Positions 55,768-64,000 of a stretch of DNA of 64,000 bases are shown here, one piece after another. Position 1 is the stretch's first letter, and each line of letters begins with the position of its first letter. Location: positions 1,054,001 through 1,118,000 of the forward strand of contig NZ_CP039290.1 in assembly GCF_004798705.1 (NCBI RefSeq), read 5' to 3'. The notes under the pieces are model-generated. The model ran no database searches. It was not told the origin of the DNA and worked only from the letters and a program-made list of their open reading frames with translations. The position numbers and the translations under genes are program-made. Source of the stretch: Arthrobacter sp. PAMC25564 (lineage in GTDB: Bacteria; Actinomycetota; Actinomycetes; Actinomycetales; Micrococcaceae).

Positions 55768-56406
55768 TTACGGCTTGGACAGCAGGGACTCCATGATGAC
55801 GTTGCCGGTGTCCGCCGTGGCGAAGCAGTCCACCCGCCGGTCACCCTTGTCCCAACTGGTGGAACTCGGGTAGGCAAGCTTGTAGCTCAGGACGTACTGG
55901 GCTGACTTGTCCGTGAGCGGGGCGCCCTGGCAGGCGTCCAGGGCTTTCTTCTTGAGCGGGTCACGGCCCGGGTAACTGTCCGGGGCCGGGTACGTCTCGG
56001 TGGCGATCAGCTGGGCCGAGTGGCCGGTTTCGCAGGCGACCACGGTGGCTTGCGTCGCATTCGGGTCGAAGTCCTTGAAGCAGTCGCCCAGCTGGAAGTC
56101 CAGGGGGCTGACACCTTCCAGCGGCAGCGGTCCGCGGCTGGCAGGGGCGGACGACGCCGCTGCTCCGGGAGCGGGGGAGCTGTCCCCTGCGGAAGGAGCC
56201 GTGCCGCCGCCGAGCGAGGAGGCTATCAACCAGATTACAAGTCCCAGGACCACAAGTGCGGCGACGCCGACACCGATCTTCGGAGGGCCCAGCCGCTTGA
56301 GCCAGCCGCCCAGTACTGCGGCCCGTTCGGAAAGCACCCTGCGCCCATCCGCGGAAGAAACCCCAGCCGGCCCGGTGCTGCCGGGCCTCTCGTTCTCTTC
56401 GGTCAC
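55768..56406 (-). CDS. Septum formation family protein
   Basis: 212 residues. An acidic cytosolic N-terminus, one TM segment (IGVGVAALVVLGLVIWLIASSL, about 43-64), a Ser/Pro/Ala linker, and an outer domain matching PF13845: SPLDFQLGDCFKDF, TVVACETGHSAQLIATETYPAPDSYPG, RRVDCFATADTG. Three conserved cysteines may form disulfides. Role in septation comes only from the family name. ATG 56404-56406. Confidence 0.82.
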   Translation of the reverse strand: MTEENERPGSTGPAGVSSADGRRVLSERAAVLGGWLKRLGPPKIGVGVAALVVLGLVIWLIASSLGGGTAPSAGDSSPAPGAAASSAPASRGPLPLEGVSPLDFQLGDCFKDFDPNATQATVVACETGHSAQLIATETYPAPDSYPGRDPLKKKALDACQGAPLTDKSAQYVLSYKLAYPSSTSWDKGDRRVDCFATADTGNVIMESLLSKP

Positions 56407-56694
56407 TGAGACTCACCACTTCCGTGCATTATTCCGCGGCTGAGCGCCCGACGGAGGGACCCGTTTCCGGGAGTCCACTACGGAACTCTATCCAAGATGC
56501 CGGGTGTGCTGCACGCCGCGGGGGCGCCATCCGGGGCAGCGGCGCGTGCGACACTGCCCACAGAGGCCGTCCCGGGGAGCAGTTACCGCTGAAAGCATGT
56601 AATCTAGGTGTACGACAAATTGACCAAACATTCCGGGGCCTCACTAACGCCAATGGTGACCACCTCCGGTCCGAGTACAAAAGGGGGTCACGCC

Positions 56695-56928
56695 ATGGGG
56701 CGCGGCCGTCAAAAGGCAAAAGCTACCAAGCAGGCTCGGGACATTAAGTACTATTCCCCGAACACTGACTATTCTGCGCTTCAGCGTGAGCTCAAGAGCT
56801 CTGAGGTTCGTGCACCGAACCGTTTCTCGAGTGAGCCGGTTGAGCCGGATTATTCGGCCTACGTGGATAAGTACGCGGACGATGTGGAAGAGGACGACGA
56901 CGAGGTAGATTCCCGTCGGATAGGTTAG
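56695..56928 (+). CDS. DUF3073 domain-containing protein
   Basis: 77 residues, starting MGRGRQKAKATKQARDIKYYSPNTDY, the invariant N-terminus of this actinobacterial family, with an acidic C-terminus (DDVEEDDDEVDSRR). AAGGGGG precedes ATG 56695. TGTAATCT at 56598-56605 is an extended -10 candidate about 90 bases upstream. Basic head and acidic tail suggest nucleic-acid or ribosome association, but function is unknown. Confidence 0.92.
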   Translation: MGRGRQKAKATKQARDIKYYSPNTDYSALQRELKSSEVRAPNRFSSEPVEPDYSAYVDKYADDVEEDDDEVDSRRIG

Positions 56929-57076
56929 TCGACACTTCTTTCCGGCATGCTCCTCCGTTAGCGGATTGCCGACCACATGATTTCAGGCCCGCCGGCCACT
57001 CCCAGTACGGGCGTGGACGGCGGGTTTTCTGCTGCCCGCGGATTCCCCGCACCAACTTTCTTCCGGAGGGATTGCG

Positions 57077-57853
57077 ATGACCATGCGCACTGGGTTCACC
57101 GAAGGAGAGGTCTGCTGGACGGACCTCCAGACCGGGGATGTGGACGCGGCCAAGGCTTTTTATGCCGCTGTCTTCGGCTGGCGCTACGAGGACCTGCCCA
57201 CCCCCGACGGCCGCAGCTACGCCCAGGCCTTCCTGGGTGACGGGCTTGTCACCGTCATAGCCCCGCAGCCGCCGCAGCAAGAAGCCGCTGCGGGCCGCTG
57301 GAACGTGTACTTTGCCACCGATGACGCCCGGGAACTCGCCGCCGAACTGGCGCACTCCACCGGGACCCTGGAGTCCGGTCCGGAGTCCGTGGGAGGTGCC
57401 GGTGTGATGGTTTTCTTTGCCCCGCCCGGCGGCGGCAGCACGGGTGCCTGGCAGGCAGGAAGCCACTTCGGCGCGGCGCGGATCCAGGAGCCCGGGGCCC
57501 TTGCCTGGGCCGAGCTGCTCACCCCGGAGCCGCAGGCCGCCGTCGGGTGCTTCCAGCAGCTGTTCGGGCACGAGGTGACCGAATACCCCCAGGACGACGG
57601 CGGCACGTACACCACGCTCACGGTCAACGGCACGGAGGTGGCCGGGATCGCCCCGCTTCCGGCTGATGACGGCGGAACCCGGCAGGCCGGGTGGCAGGTC
57701 TACTTTGGTGTCCCGAACGTGGCGGACGCGGTGGAGGCTGCGGTGGCCGCGGGCGCTGTCGTCCTGGTGGCGCCGGAGGACGCCGGGGACGCCGGCGCCC
57801 TGGCCACCCTGCAGGATCCGCAGGGCGGCGTGTTCAGCCTCGTGGAGGTCTAG
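57077..57853 (+). CDS. VOC family protein, two glyoxalase-like domains
   Basis: 258 residues in two tandem VOC modules. The first starts GEVCWTDLQTGDVDAAKAFYAAVFGWRYED, the second GALAWAELLTPEPQAAVGCFQQLFGHEVTEY, each with a closing VxxxxF...DPxG-like strand (DPQGGVFSLVEV at the end). Metal-ligand positions are not obviously complete. Actinobacterial homologues are annotated as hydroxylase or CFP32-like proteins; substrate unknown. GGAGGG precedes ATG 57077. Confidence 0.88.
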   Translation: MTMRTGFTEGEVCWTDLQTGDVDAAKAFYAAVFGWRYEDLPTPDGRSYAQAFLGDGLVTVIAPQPPQQEAAAGRWNVYFATDDARELAAELAHSTGTLESGPESVGGAGVMVFFAPPGGGSTGAWQAGSHFGAARIQEPGALAWAELLTPEPQAAVGCFQQLFGHEVTEYPQDDGGTYTTLTVNGTEVAGIAPLPADDGGTRQAGWQVYFGVPNVADAVEAAVAAGAVVLVAPEDAGDAGALATLQDPQGGVFSLVEV

Positions 57854-57869
57854 GGCCGCGACTTAAACA

Positions 57870-57931
57870 CATCGAGTGCTCCTTAACTGCCGTTTTCAGG
57901 TCTCAAAACGGCAGTTACGGAGCACTCGATG
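57870..57931. terminator. Hairpin with CATCGAGTGCTCC arms, copy B
   Basis: Outer arms 57870-57882 and 57919-57931 (13 perfect pairs) and inner arms 57883-57896 / 57905-57917 make an almost continuous 26-pair stem with an 8-base loop. It separates the convergent VOC and purM genes and shares its outer arms and AACTGCCGTTTT core with the copy at 43438-43499. Confidence 0.85.
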
Positions 57932-57941
57932 GGAAAAAGGG

Positions 57942-59114
57942 TCAGGCGTAGGCGTTGACCAGGCGGACGGCGCCGCCGTCGACACCCTTGGCGCCCTGCA
58001 CGTAATCCGGGCCGGTCTTGAGGACCGAGTCGGAATTCTGCTCGACAGTGCCCATGATCCAGGACGGCAGGCCGCGGTCGTTGAGGCGGTTCACAGCGGC
58101 GTCGGCGGCCTCGGCCGAGACGATCGCCACCATGCCCACGCCCAGGTTCAGGGTGCGCTCCAGGTCGGCCAGCGGGACGTTGCCCAGCTCGGCGACCAGC
58201 TTGAAGATGGCGGGCAGTTCCCAGGTGGCGCGGTCCACGGTGGCCAGCAGGCCCTGCGGGAGGACCCGGGCCAGGTTCGCCGCGAGGCCGCCGCCGGTGA
58301 CGTGGCTGAAGCCGTGCACGGCCTGGCCGGCCGCGGAGCCGCTGACCGGGAAGGTGCGGGCCAGATCCAGGCAGTCGGCGGCGTAGACGCGGGTGGGTTC
58401 GAGCAGCTCTTCGCCCAGGGTGCGGCCCAGTTCGGAGACCTGGCGGTCCAGGGCCCAGCCGGCGTGGTTGATCACGCGGCGGACCAGGGAGTAGCCGTTG
58501 GAGTGCAGGCCGGAGGAGGCCATGCCGATCACAACGTCGCCGGCGCGGACGCGGTCCGGGCCGAGCAGCTCGGAGGCCTCGACAACACCGGTGGCGGCAC
58601 CGGCGACGTCGTACTCGTTCTCGCCCAGCAGGCCCGGGTGCTCAGCGGTTTCGCCGCCGACCAGGGCGGTGCCGGCGACGGAGCAGGCGGCCGCGATGCC
58701 GCGGACAATGTCCGCGATGCGTTCCGGGACCACCTTGCCGCAGGCGATGTAGTCGGTCATGTACAGCGGCTCGGCGCCGACCACCACGATGTCATCGACG
58801 ACCATACCCACCAGGTCGAATCCGATGGTGTCGTGGATGTCCATGGCCTGGGCGATGGCCACCTTGGTGCCGACTCCGTCGGTGGAGGTGGCCAGCAGCG
58901 GGCGCTTGTAGGTGAGCAGCCGGGAGACGTCGTAGAGGCCGGCGAAGCCGCCCACCCCGCCGATCACGGACGAGTTGTGGGTCGCCTTGACGGCGTCCTT
59001 CATCAGTTCGACGGCGCGGTCTCCCGCTTCGACGTCGACGCCGGCGGAGGCGTAGGTGATGCCGGCGGCGTTCTGGGCGGCGTTCATGTCAGCGGCCGGG
59101 GAGGCGGAAGTCAT
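57942..59114 (-). CDS. purM: Phosphoribosylformylglycinamidine cyclo-ligase (AIR synthetase)
   Basis: 390 residues. ITYASAGVDVEAGDRAVELMKDAVKATH, TDGVGTKVAIAQAMDIHDTIGFDLVGMVVDDIVVVGAEPL and GGETAEHPGLLGENEYDVAG are PurM landmarks, with SHVTGGGLAANLARVLP in the C-terminal domain. It makes aminoimidazole ribotide in purine synthesis. Its ATG overlaps the purF stop (ATGA), so the two are coupled. Confidence 0.97.
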   Translation of the reverse strand: MTSASPAADMNAAQNAAGITYASAGVDVEAGDRAVELMKDAVKATHNSSVIGGVGGFAGLYDVSRLLTYKRPLLATSTDGVGTKVAIAQAMDIHDTIGFDLVGMVVDDIVVVGAEPLYMTDYIACGKVVPERIADIVRGIAAACSVAGTALVGGETAEHPGLLGENEYDVAGAATGVVEASELLGPDRVRAGDVVIGMASSGLHSNGYSLVRRVINHAGWALDRQVSELGRTLGEELLEPTRVYAADCLDLARTFPVSGSAAGQAVHGFSHVTGGGLAANLARVLPQGLLATVDRATWELPAIFKLVAELGNVPLADLERTLNLGVGMVAIVSAEAADAAVNRLNDRGLPSWIMGTVEQNSDSVLKTGPDYVQGAKGVDGGAVRLVNAYA

Positions 59115-60793
59115 ACGGGCTCTTTCTTGTCGGCAACGATTGAAGGATCGGCGGAGATCACGCGATCAGCGTCGGTGAGCAGTTCTTCGAATTCGGCGTC
59201 CGGTCCGGGATCGCAGCCGGTGGCACCGGGCTTCTCTGCCGGGTCCTCCTCCGGTGAGGTGCCGGGCTCGGCGCCGGCCGCCTGGGGCGGGGGCGCAACC
59301 GTGCCGGCGGAAGCGGGCAGGCCGCCGAGGTCGGTGCGTTCCAGCAGGTTCTTGCCCAGCTTGTCGGCGCCCGGAAGCTCGATCGGGTACTTTCCGGTGA
59401 AGCAGGCGGTGCAGAGGCGTTCGCGGGGCTGCCGGGTGGCTTCGATCATGCCGTCTTCGGAAATGTAGGCCAGCGAATCGGCGCCGATGGCCTGGGAGAT
59501 TTCCTCGATGGTGGCGCCGTTGGCAATCAGTTCCGCGCGGGAGGCGAAGTCGATGCCGTAGAAGCAGGGCCACTTGACCGGCGGCGAGGAGATCTTGACG
59601 TGCACGGAGGCGGCGCCGGCTTCGCGGAGCATCCGGACAATCGCGCGCTGGGTGTTGCCGCGGACGATCGAGTCATCCACCACCACAACGCGCTTGCCGC
59701 GGATCACGGATTCCAGTGCGTTGAGTTTAAGCCGGATGCCGAGCTGCCGCAGGGTCTGCGAGGGCTGGATGAAGGTGCGGCCCACATAGGCGTTCTTGAC
59801 GAAGCCGTGCGCGAAGGGGATGCCGGATTCCTCGGCGTAGCCCACGGCTGCGGGGGTGCCGGATTCCGGGACCGGAATGACGATGTCCGCTTCCTGGGTG
59901 TTTTCGCGGGCCAGCTGGCGGCCCATTTCCACGCGGGATTCGTAGACCGAGCGGCCGGCGATGGCGGCGTCCGGGCGGGCCAGGTACACGTACTCGAAAA
60001 CGCAGCCTGCCGGCGTGGGCTCGGCGAAGCGCTGGGAGCGGACGCCGTCCTCGTCGATGGCGATGAATTCGCCGGGTTCGATCTCGCGGATGAAGCTGGC
60101 ACCGACGGTGGCCAGGGCGGACTGTTCGGAGGCGACAACCCAGCCGCGTTCCAGCCGGCCCAGGCAGAGCGGGCGGATGCCATAGGTGTCGCGGGCCGCG
60201 TAGAGGGTGCCCTCGTCCATGAAGACGAAGCAGAAGCCGCCCTTGACCTTGGGCAGCAGTTCCATGGCGGTCTGTTCGAGGGACTTGCCCTCTTCGCCCT
60301 CGAGGAGTGCGGTGACCAGGGCGGTGTCGGAGGTGTTGCCCTGCTTCATCTCGCCCGTGAGGTGGCCGCCATTGCGTTCCATGATCATGGCCTTGAGTTC
60401 GGCCGTGTTGGTCAGGTTGCCGTTGTGGGCCAGGGCCACGGTGCCCGTGGCGGTTGCGCCGAGGGTGGGCTGGGCGTTGGCCCAGTGGCTGGCTCCGGTA
60501 GTGGAGTAGCGGCAGTGGCCGACGGCCAGGTGCCCGGTCAGGGTGTTCAGCGTCGTCTCGTCGAAGACCTGGGATACGAGCCCCATGTCCTTGTAGACGT
60601 TGATCCGCTTGCCGTCACTGGTTGCTATGCCAGCCGACTCCTGACCACGGTGCTGCAATGCATACAGCCCGTAATAGGTTAGTTTTGCTACTTCTTCACC
60701 TGGTGCCCAGACCCCGAAGACGCCACAAGCGTCCTGAGGGCCTTTTTCGCCAGGGAGAAGATCATGAGAAAGTTTTCCATCGCCGCGTGCCAC
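59111..60793 (-). CDS. purF: Amidophosphoribosyltransferase
   Basis: 560 residues from GTG 60791-60793. A propeptide of about 22 residues precedes CGVFGVWAP, whose Cys becomes the glutaminase nucleophile after cleavage. RGQESAGIATSDG, GHCRYSTTG and AHNGNLTN follow; the PRTase domain has VVVVDDSIVRGNTQR. CTACFTGKYPIELP is the iron-sulfur/C-terminal segment. An extra 60-residue Pro/Ala/acidic tail ends the protein. First step of purine synthesis; forms an operon with purM. Confidence 0.97.
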   Translation of the reverse strand: MARGDGKLSHDLLPGEKGPQDACGVFGVWAPGEEVAKLTYYGLYALQHRGQESAGIATSDGKRINVYKDMGLVSQVFDETTLNTLTGHLAVGHCRYSTTGASHWANAQPTLGATATGTVALAHNGNLTNTAELKAMIMERNGGHLTGEMKQGNTSDTALVTALLEGEEGKSLEQTAMELLPKVKGGFCFVFMDEGTLYAARDTYGIRPLCLGRLERGWVVASEQSALATVGASFIREIEPGEFIAIDEDGVRSQRFAEPTPAGCVFEYVYLARPDAAIAGRSVYESRVEMGRQLARENTQEADIVIPVPESGTPAAVGYAEESGIPFAHGFVKNAYVGRTFIQPSQTLRQLGIRLKLNALESVIRGKRVVVVDDSIVRGNTQRAIVRMLREAGAASVHVKISSPPVKWPCFYGIDFASRAELIANGATIEEISQAIGADSLAYISEDGMIEATRQPRERLCTACFTGKYPIELPGADKLGKNLLERTDLGGLPASAGTVAPPPQAAGAEPGTSPEEDPAEKPGATGCDPGPDAEFEELLTDADRVISADPSIVADKKEPV

Positions 60794-60859
60794 TGGTTGA
60801 TTATCTCACGGGATACGCTATGACTTTTCCGGCGGCCGGTTTATGACCTGGCGCCTGGC

Positions 60860-61237
60860 CTAGGGGAGATCTTCGCCGTCGGATTCGGGGACGGACTCGA
60901 CGACGGCGTGCTCGGCGCGGCGGACGCTCAAACGGTCCAGCACGAGCGCTGCAATGGCGCCGAGGACGGCGCCGACGATGCCGAAGAGGACCAGGAAGAA
61001 GCCGAACACCGCCCCGGGCTCGTAACTCTCATCCCCCGGAAGCCCGAATGCGACGACAGCGGCCGCGGCAATGCCCAGCAGCGCGCCCAGGGCAAGGAAC
61101 GGCACGTATTTCGGTGCCCGGCGTACCGTGACGCCGCGGCGCTCCGGTTCCGTCGGAGCCTGCTTGGGCGCGCCGGCTGGCACGCCGTCCCGCGGGGAAA
61201 GGTTGCCTGCAGCGCCGGGGGATTCTTGGGAAGACAT
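60860..61237 (-). CDS. Small membrane protein of unknown function
   Basis: 125 residues from ATG 61235-61237. A hydrophilic 45-residue head is followed by two TM helices (PFLALGALLGIAAAAVVAFGL and GAVFGFFLVLFGIVGAVLGAIAALVL) and a short acidic tail. Actinobacteria often carry such a gene between purF and unrelated neighbours. Family not recognised. The 138 bases between this gene and the divergent methyltransferase hold only its control region. Confidence 0.75.
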   Translation of the reverse strand: MSSQESPGAAGNLSPRDGVPAGAPKQAPTEPERRGVTVRRAPKYVPFLALGALLGIAAAAVVAFGLPGDESYEPGAVFGFFLVLFGIVGAVLGAIAALVLDRLSVRRAEHAVVESVPESDGEDLP

Positions 61238-61375
61238 GGCGTTAAGCCTACTGCCCCGGCTGTGGCGGTGACGCACAGTTGCCAGGGGCCTGGGGAAGCC
61301 CTCATTGCCGGGTCCGTCCTCCGGGAGCACACTAAGGATGGGGGAGGGCCAGGTACTGACGAGCTAAGGAACACC

Positions 61376-62224
61376 GTGTCAGCCGCAGCGGACCACATCC
61401 GGGACCAGCAACGAACCATCTGGGACCAGTTCTCGGCCGGATGGAAGAAATGGGACGCCGAAGTACTCGGCTGGCATGCACCGTTCGGGGATGCCCTGAT
61501 CGAGGAGGCCCGCCTGCGCCCGGACTCCGCGGTGCTCGACGTCGCCGCCGGCACGGGTGAGCCCGGCCTCACGGCGGCGGCCCTGGTTCCGCAGGGCAGT
61601 GTGGTCCTGAGCGATATTTCTGCGGCCATGCTCCTCGTGGCGGAGGGGAGGGCCCACGCCAAGGGGCTGCGAAACGTGCGCACCATGGTCAGCGACGGCG
61701 CGGACCTGCCGTTCGACGACGGCACCTTCGACGCGGTCATCTGCCGCTTCGGCTTCATGTTCTTCCCCGACATGTCCGCTGCCCTGGCCGAGATGGGACG
61801 CGCTGCCCGGCCGGGAGCGCGGATAAGTGCCGCCGTCTGGGGCAGGGCTGCGGAAAACCCGTGGGCAAGCCTGATTCTGGGCACAATCGCCCGGCACGCC
61901 GAACTGACCGCACCGCCCGCCGGTGCGCCCGGCCTCTTCCGCTGCGCCGCCCAGGGCTTCATGAGCAGCGTCTTCACTCAGGGCGGACTGGTCGAAGTGT
62001 CCGAGCGGAAGGTCAGCACGGACATGATGCCCGAGTCTCCCGAGGCCTATTGGGAGTTCATGACCGATATCGCGGCGCCGGTGGTCATGGGCCTGGCCAA
62101 GGCCGACAAGGAGGCCCGGGACCTTATCCGCACCGAGGTCTTCCAACTGCTGCGCCGCTACGAGCACAACGGCGCCATCCGGCTCCGGTCCACGGCCAAC
62201 ATCGTGGCCGGGACCAAGGCATAG
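61376..62224 (+). CDS. Class I SAM-dependent methyltransferase
   Basis: 282 residues from GTG 61376, with AAGGA upstream. VLDVAAGTGEPGLTAAA is motif I (Gly-rich loop), VVLSDISAAML the acidic strand-2 end, and FDAVICRFGFMFFPDMSAALAEMGRAARPGARISAAVWG the post motifs. The C-terminal cap includes MTDIAAPVVMGL. The group resembles UbiE/ArsM-like small-molecule methylases; substrate unknown. Convergent with the peroxiredoxin gene. Confidence 0.87.
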   Translation: MSAAADHIRDQQRTIWDQFSAGWKKWDAEVLGWHAPFGDALIEEARLRPDSAVLDVAAGTGEPGLTAAALVPQGSVVLSDISAAMLLVAEGRAHAKGLRNVRTMVSDGADLPFDDGTFDAVICRFGFMFFPDMSAALAEMGRAARPGARISAAVWGRAAENPWASLILGTIARHAELTAPPAGAPGLFRCAAQGFMSSVFTQGGLVEVSERKVSTDMMPESPEAYWEFMTDIAAPVVMGLAKADKEARDLIRTEVFQLLRRYEHNGAIRLRSTANIVAGTKA

Positions 62225-62242
62225 CAGGTCCGCGGCCCTGGT

Positions 62243-62722
62243 TCAGATGCCCAGTTCCTGCCTCAACGCGGCCACATGGCCCTGGGCCTTGACCTGGTAC
62301 TGCGCCGTCTTCACCTTGCCCTCGGTGTCCAGCACTACGGTGGACCGGACAAGGCCTTCGGTGATCTCGCCGTTGACCAGCTTCTCGCCCCACGCGCCGT
62401 AGGCGAGGGCCACGCCGTGGTCCTCGTCGGAGAGCAGGGGGAAGGTCAGGGCGAAGTCGCCGGTGAAGTGGGTGAGGGCATCCGGCCCGTCCGGGGAGAT
62501 GCCCAGGACCTCGTAGCCGGAACCCTGCAGGGAGGCGAGGTTGTCGCGGAAATCGCAGGCCTCGGTGGTGCAGCCTGGCGTCGCGGCCTTCGGGTAGAAG
62601 TACACGATGACGTTTTTGCCGCGGTAATCGGCGAGGGAAACCGGCCTGCCCTCCGCATCGGGCAGGGTGAAGTCCGGGGCCGGGGTGCCGGGCTGGAGCT
62701 TGACGGTGACGTTGGCGCTCAT
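62243..62722 (-). CDS. bcp: Thiol peroxidase Bcp (peroxiredoxin Q)
   Basis: 159 residues. APDFTLPDAEGRPVSLADYRGKNVIVYFYPKAATPGCTTEACDFRD holds the peroxidatic Cys (PGCTTEAC) and the resolving Cys five residues later, typical of Bcp. LGISPDGPDALTHFTGDFALTFPLLSDEDHGVALAYG follows. It reduces peroxides with thioredoxin. ATG 62720-62722. Length is normal. Confidence 0.94.
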   Translation of the reverse strand: MSANVTVKLQPGTPAPDFTLPDAEGRPVSLADYRGKNVIVYFYPKAATPGCTTEACDFRDNLASLQGSGYEVLGISPDGPDALTHFTGDFALTFPLLSDEDHGVALAYGAWGEKLVNGEITEGLVRSTVVLDTEGKVKTAQYQVKAQGHVAALRQELGI

Positions 62723-62836
62723 GGGGATCCTTTGGGGCGTGGGGACTTCGTGGACTGTTTCGTGGACTGTGATGCACAACATCCGCGTCAGATGCCGTAT
62801 TCCACTGCGGTCCGAATTTTTCCTGGCACAGTCGGG

Positions 62837-63628
62837 CTAAAACGAAGGGGTGAGCCACGTGAACGCTGATTCCGCCGGCGCCTGGTACTCGAGGGAGATG
62901 TAGCCCGTGTAGCCGAGGTCGCGGGCGCGGGCGAGCCAGGTTCCGAGCGGAAGGTTCCCGGTGCCGGGAGCCCCGCGGCCGGGGGCATCGGCGATCTGGA
63001 TGTGGCCGAAGTCCCCGGCGTGGTTCTCGATCAGGGCGGCGACGTCCTCCCCGTTGACTGACAGATGGTAGAAATCCGCGAGGAGCCTGATGTTGGCCGC
63101 CCCGGTTTCTTCCCCGACCCGGGTGATCACCTTGAGGGCGTCGTCGGCTTTAAGCAGCGGGTAGCCAGGGGCGCCGCTGACCGGCTCCAGGAGGACCGTT
63201 CCGCCGAAGCGCCCGACGGCGGCTGCCGCGGCGGCCAGATTGGCCACCGCCAGCTCGTCCTGCTTCTGAGGCGGCTCGCCCTCGATACGGTTGCCGTAGA
63301 GGGCGTTGAAGGCCTTGCAGCCGAGGCGCTCGCCGATGCCCGCGACGGCGTCGACGTTGTCCAGGAATTCGGCGGAGCGGTCCGGCCAGGACACCAGGCC
63401 GCGGTCCCCGGCGGGCATGTTGCCGGCGTTGAAGTTCAGGCCGGTGAGCTGGACGCCGGCGTCCGTGATGGCCCGTTCGAAGGCGGTGGCTTCGGCATCG
63501 GTGGGAACGGAGGCCCCGAACGGCCACCAGAATTCAACGGCGTCAAAGCCGGCAGCCTTCGCCGCGGCGGCCCGCTCCAGGAGGGGCAGTTCCGTCAGCA
63601 GGATGGAACAGTTCACGGTGTAGCTCAT
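62837..63628 (-). CDS. hyi: Hydroxypyruvate isomerase family TIM-barrel protein
   Basis: 263 residues from ATG 63626-63628. YTVNCSILLTELPLLERAAAAKAAGFDAVEFWWPF is the Hyi N-terminus; LEPVSGAPGYPL and ADFYHLSVNGEDVAALIENHAGDFGHIQIADAPGRGAPGTG carry the metal-binding Glu/Asp/His. It interconverts hydroxypyruvate and tartronate semialdehyde. No gcl or glxR gene is nearby in this window, though glyoxylate genes may follow outside. The open frame extends to 63691. Confidence 0.88.
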   Translation of the reverse strand: MSYTVNCSILLTELPLLERAAAAKAAGFDAVEFWWPFGASVPTDAEATAFERAITDAGVQLTGLNFNAGNMPAGDRGLVSWPDRSAEFLDNVDAVAGIGERLGCKAFNALYGNRIEGEPPQKQDELAVANLAAAAAAVGRFGGTVLLEPVSGAPGYPLLKADDALKVITRVGEETGAANIRLLADFYHLSVNGEDVAALIENHAGDFGHIQIADAPGRGAPGTGNLPLGTWLARARDLGYTGYISLEYQAPAESAFTWLTPSF

Positions 63629-63729
63629 GGTTATGGTCCTTGCGGGATGCGCCGCATCGTCGGCGGTTGAGGGGGCTGACAGCTTTTTCATAGCTAAGGC
63701 ATAGCTTGCGCCGCTAGCTTGTAACCATT

Positions 63730-64000
63730 ATGGAAGAACGCACGCCGCAGCCACGTCACGGGCACCGACCCATCAGGGATCGGCGCTCCCGCCGGGCGCC
63801 CCGCCGCTTCCTGTTGGCGGCGTGTGCGGCGGTCCTGGCCGTGGCATTGGCCGCCACCGTCTACACCTCCGGCGAGGCCCGCTCGGCGGCGGGACATCCG
63901 GTGGCCTCGAGCGCGAGGGCGGCCCCGGGTGCGGCGGCGACGGCCGGCGCGTCGCCGTCCCCGTCAAAGACGGCAGCCGGGCTGACCGTGCCAGCCAAAG
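63730..64000 (+). CDS. Exported or membrane-anchored protein, cut by the window end
   Basis: 90 residues of an open frame running off the window from ATG 63730. A strongly basic head (RHGHRPIRDRRSRRAPRRF) is followed by one hydrophobic segment (LLAACAAVLAVALAATVYT) and an Ala/Ser/Pro linker, typical of a signal anchor before an extracytoplasmic domain. That domain is outside the window, so function cannot be given. The upstream gap (63629-63729) has CATAGCT twice (63689-63695, 63700-63706). Confidence 0.6.
   Translation, partial: MEERTPQPRHGHRPIRDRRSRRAPRRFLLAACAAVLAVALAATVYTSGEARSAAGHPVASSARAAPGAAATAGASPSPSKTAAGLTVPAK

Noticed and set aside
57876..59468. 530-residue plus-strand open frame opposite purM/purF
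   Set aside because: Low-complexity Gly/Asp/Val/His composition; purM and purF explain the region and the frame starts inside a hairpin.

Overview
The window is a chromosomal segment of a high-GC actinobacterium. The gene set fits Micrococcaceae, most likely Arthrobacter or Pseudarthrobacter: a dnaK-grpE-dnaJ-hspR operon with HspR-type operators, clpB under the same operator, DUF3073 and septum-formation proteins, purF-purM, a SCO1664/MSMEG_4193 pair, and frequent GTG/TTG starts. This is inferred from protein families read by eye; no database search was run. No rRNA, tRNA, CRISPR or phage was seen.

Layout. 0-5.4 kb: truncated LysE exporter, SCO1664/phosphatase pair, and an AAA ATPase + VWA pair. 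5.4-14.2 kb: small redox and regulatory genes: a DHFR-like reductase beside a broken SDR and its MmyB-type regulator, a degenerate JAB-like protein, a methyltransferase, MarR with a divergent MMPL exporter, and an epimerase with a divergent TetR whose reading frame runs into a repeat protein. 14.3-18.6 kb: heat-shock operon. 18.8-28.2 kb: SNF2 helicase, DMP19 protein, lipoprotein with divergent sigma/anti-sigma pair, DUF1206, TrmB. 28.3-34.3 kb: two MFS genes (the second broken), an IS1380-family element and an amino-acid permease. 34.7-40.0 kb: a two-component system leading into an ApbE / ferric-reductase-like / NuoF-like / ferredoxin operon, the most interesting functional unit here. 41-43.4 kb: DEAD-box helicase behind a long leader with a terminator-like hairpin. 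43.5-48.8 kb: MBL hydrolase, decayed aldo/keto reductase, HutD, TrpF, YceI, YccF, SRPBCC, DUF4031-HD. 48.9-52.1 kb: mop-modABC molybdate operon. 52.1-56.9 kb: AhpD-like protein, structured gap, clpB, septum-formation protein, DUF3073. 57-64 kb: VOC protein, purM/purF, membrane protein, methyltransferase, Bcp peroxiredoxin, hydroxypyruvate isomerase, truncated exported protein.

Themes. HspR is encoded at 18.2 kb and its inverted-repeat operators lie before both dnaK and clpB, so chaperone control is self-contained in the window. Convergent gene ends often carry long near-perfect hairpins, two of which share the same 13-base arms. Three oxidoreductase/transport genes are broken, and one IS copy sits exactly on the shared stop codons of two convergent genes.
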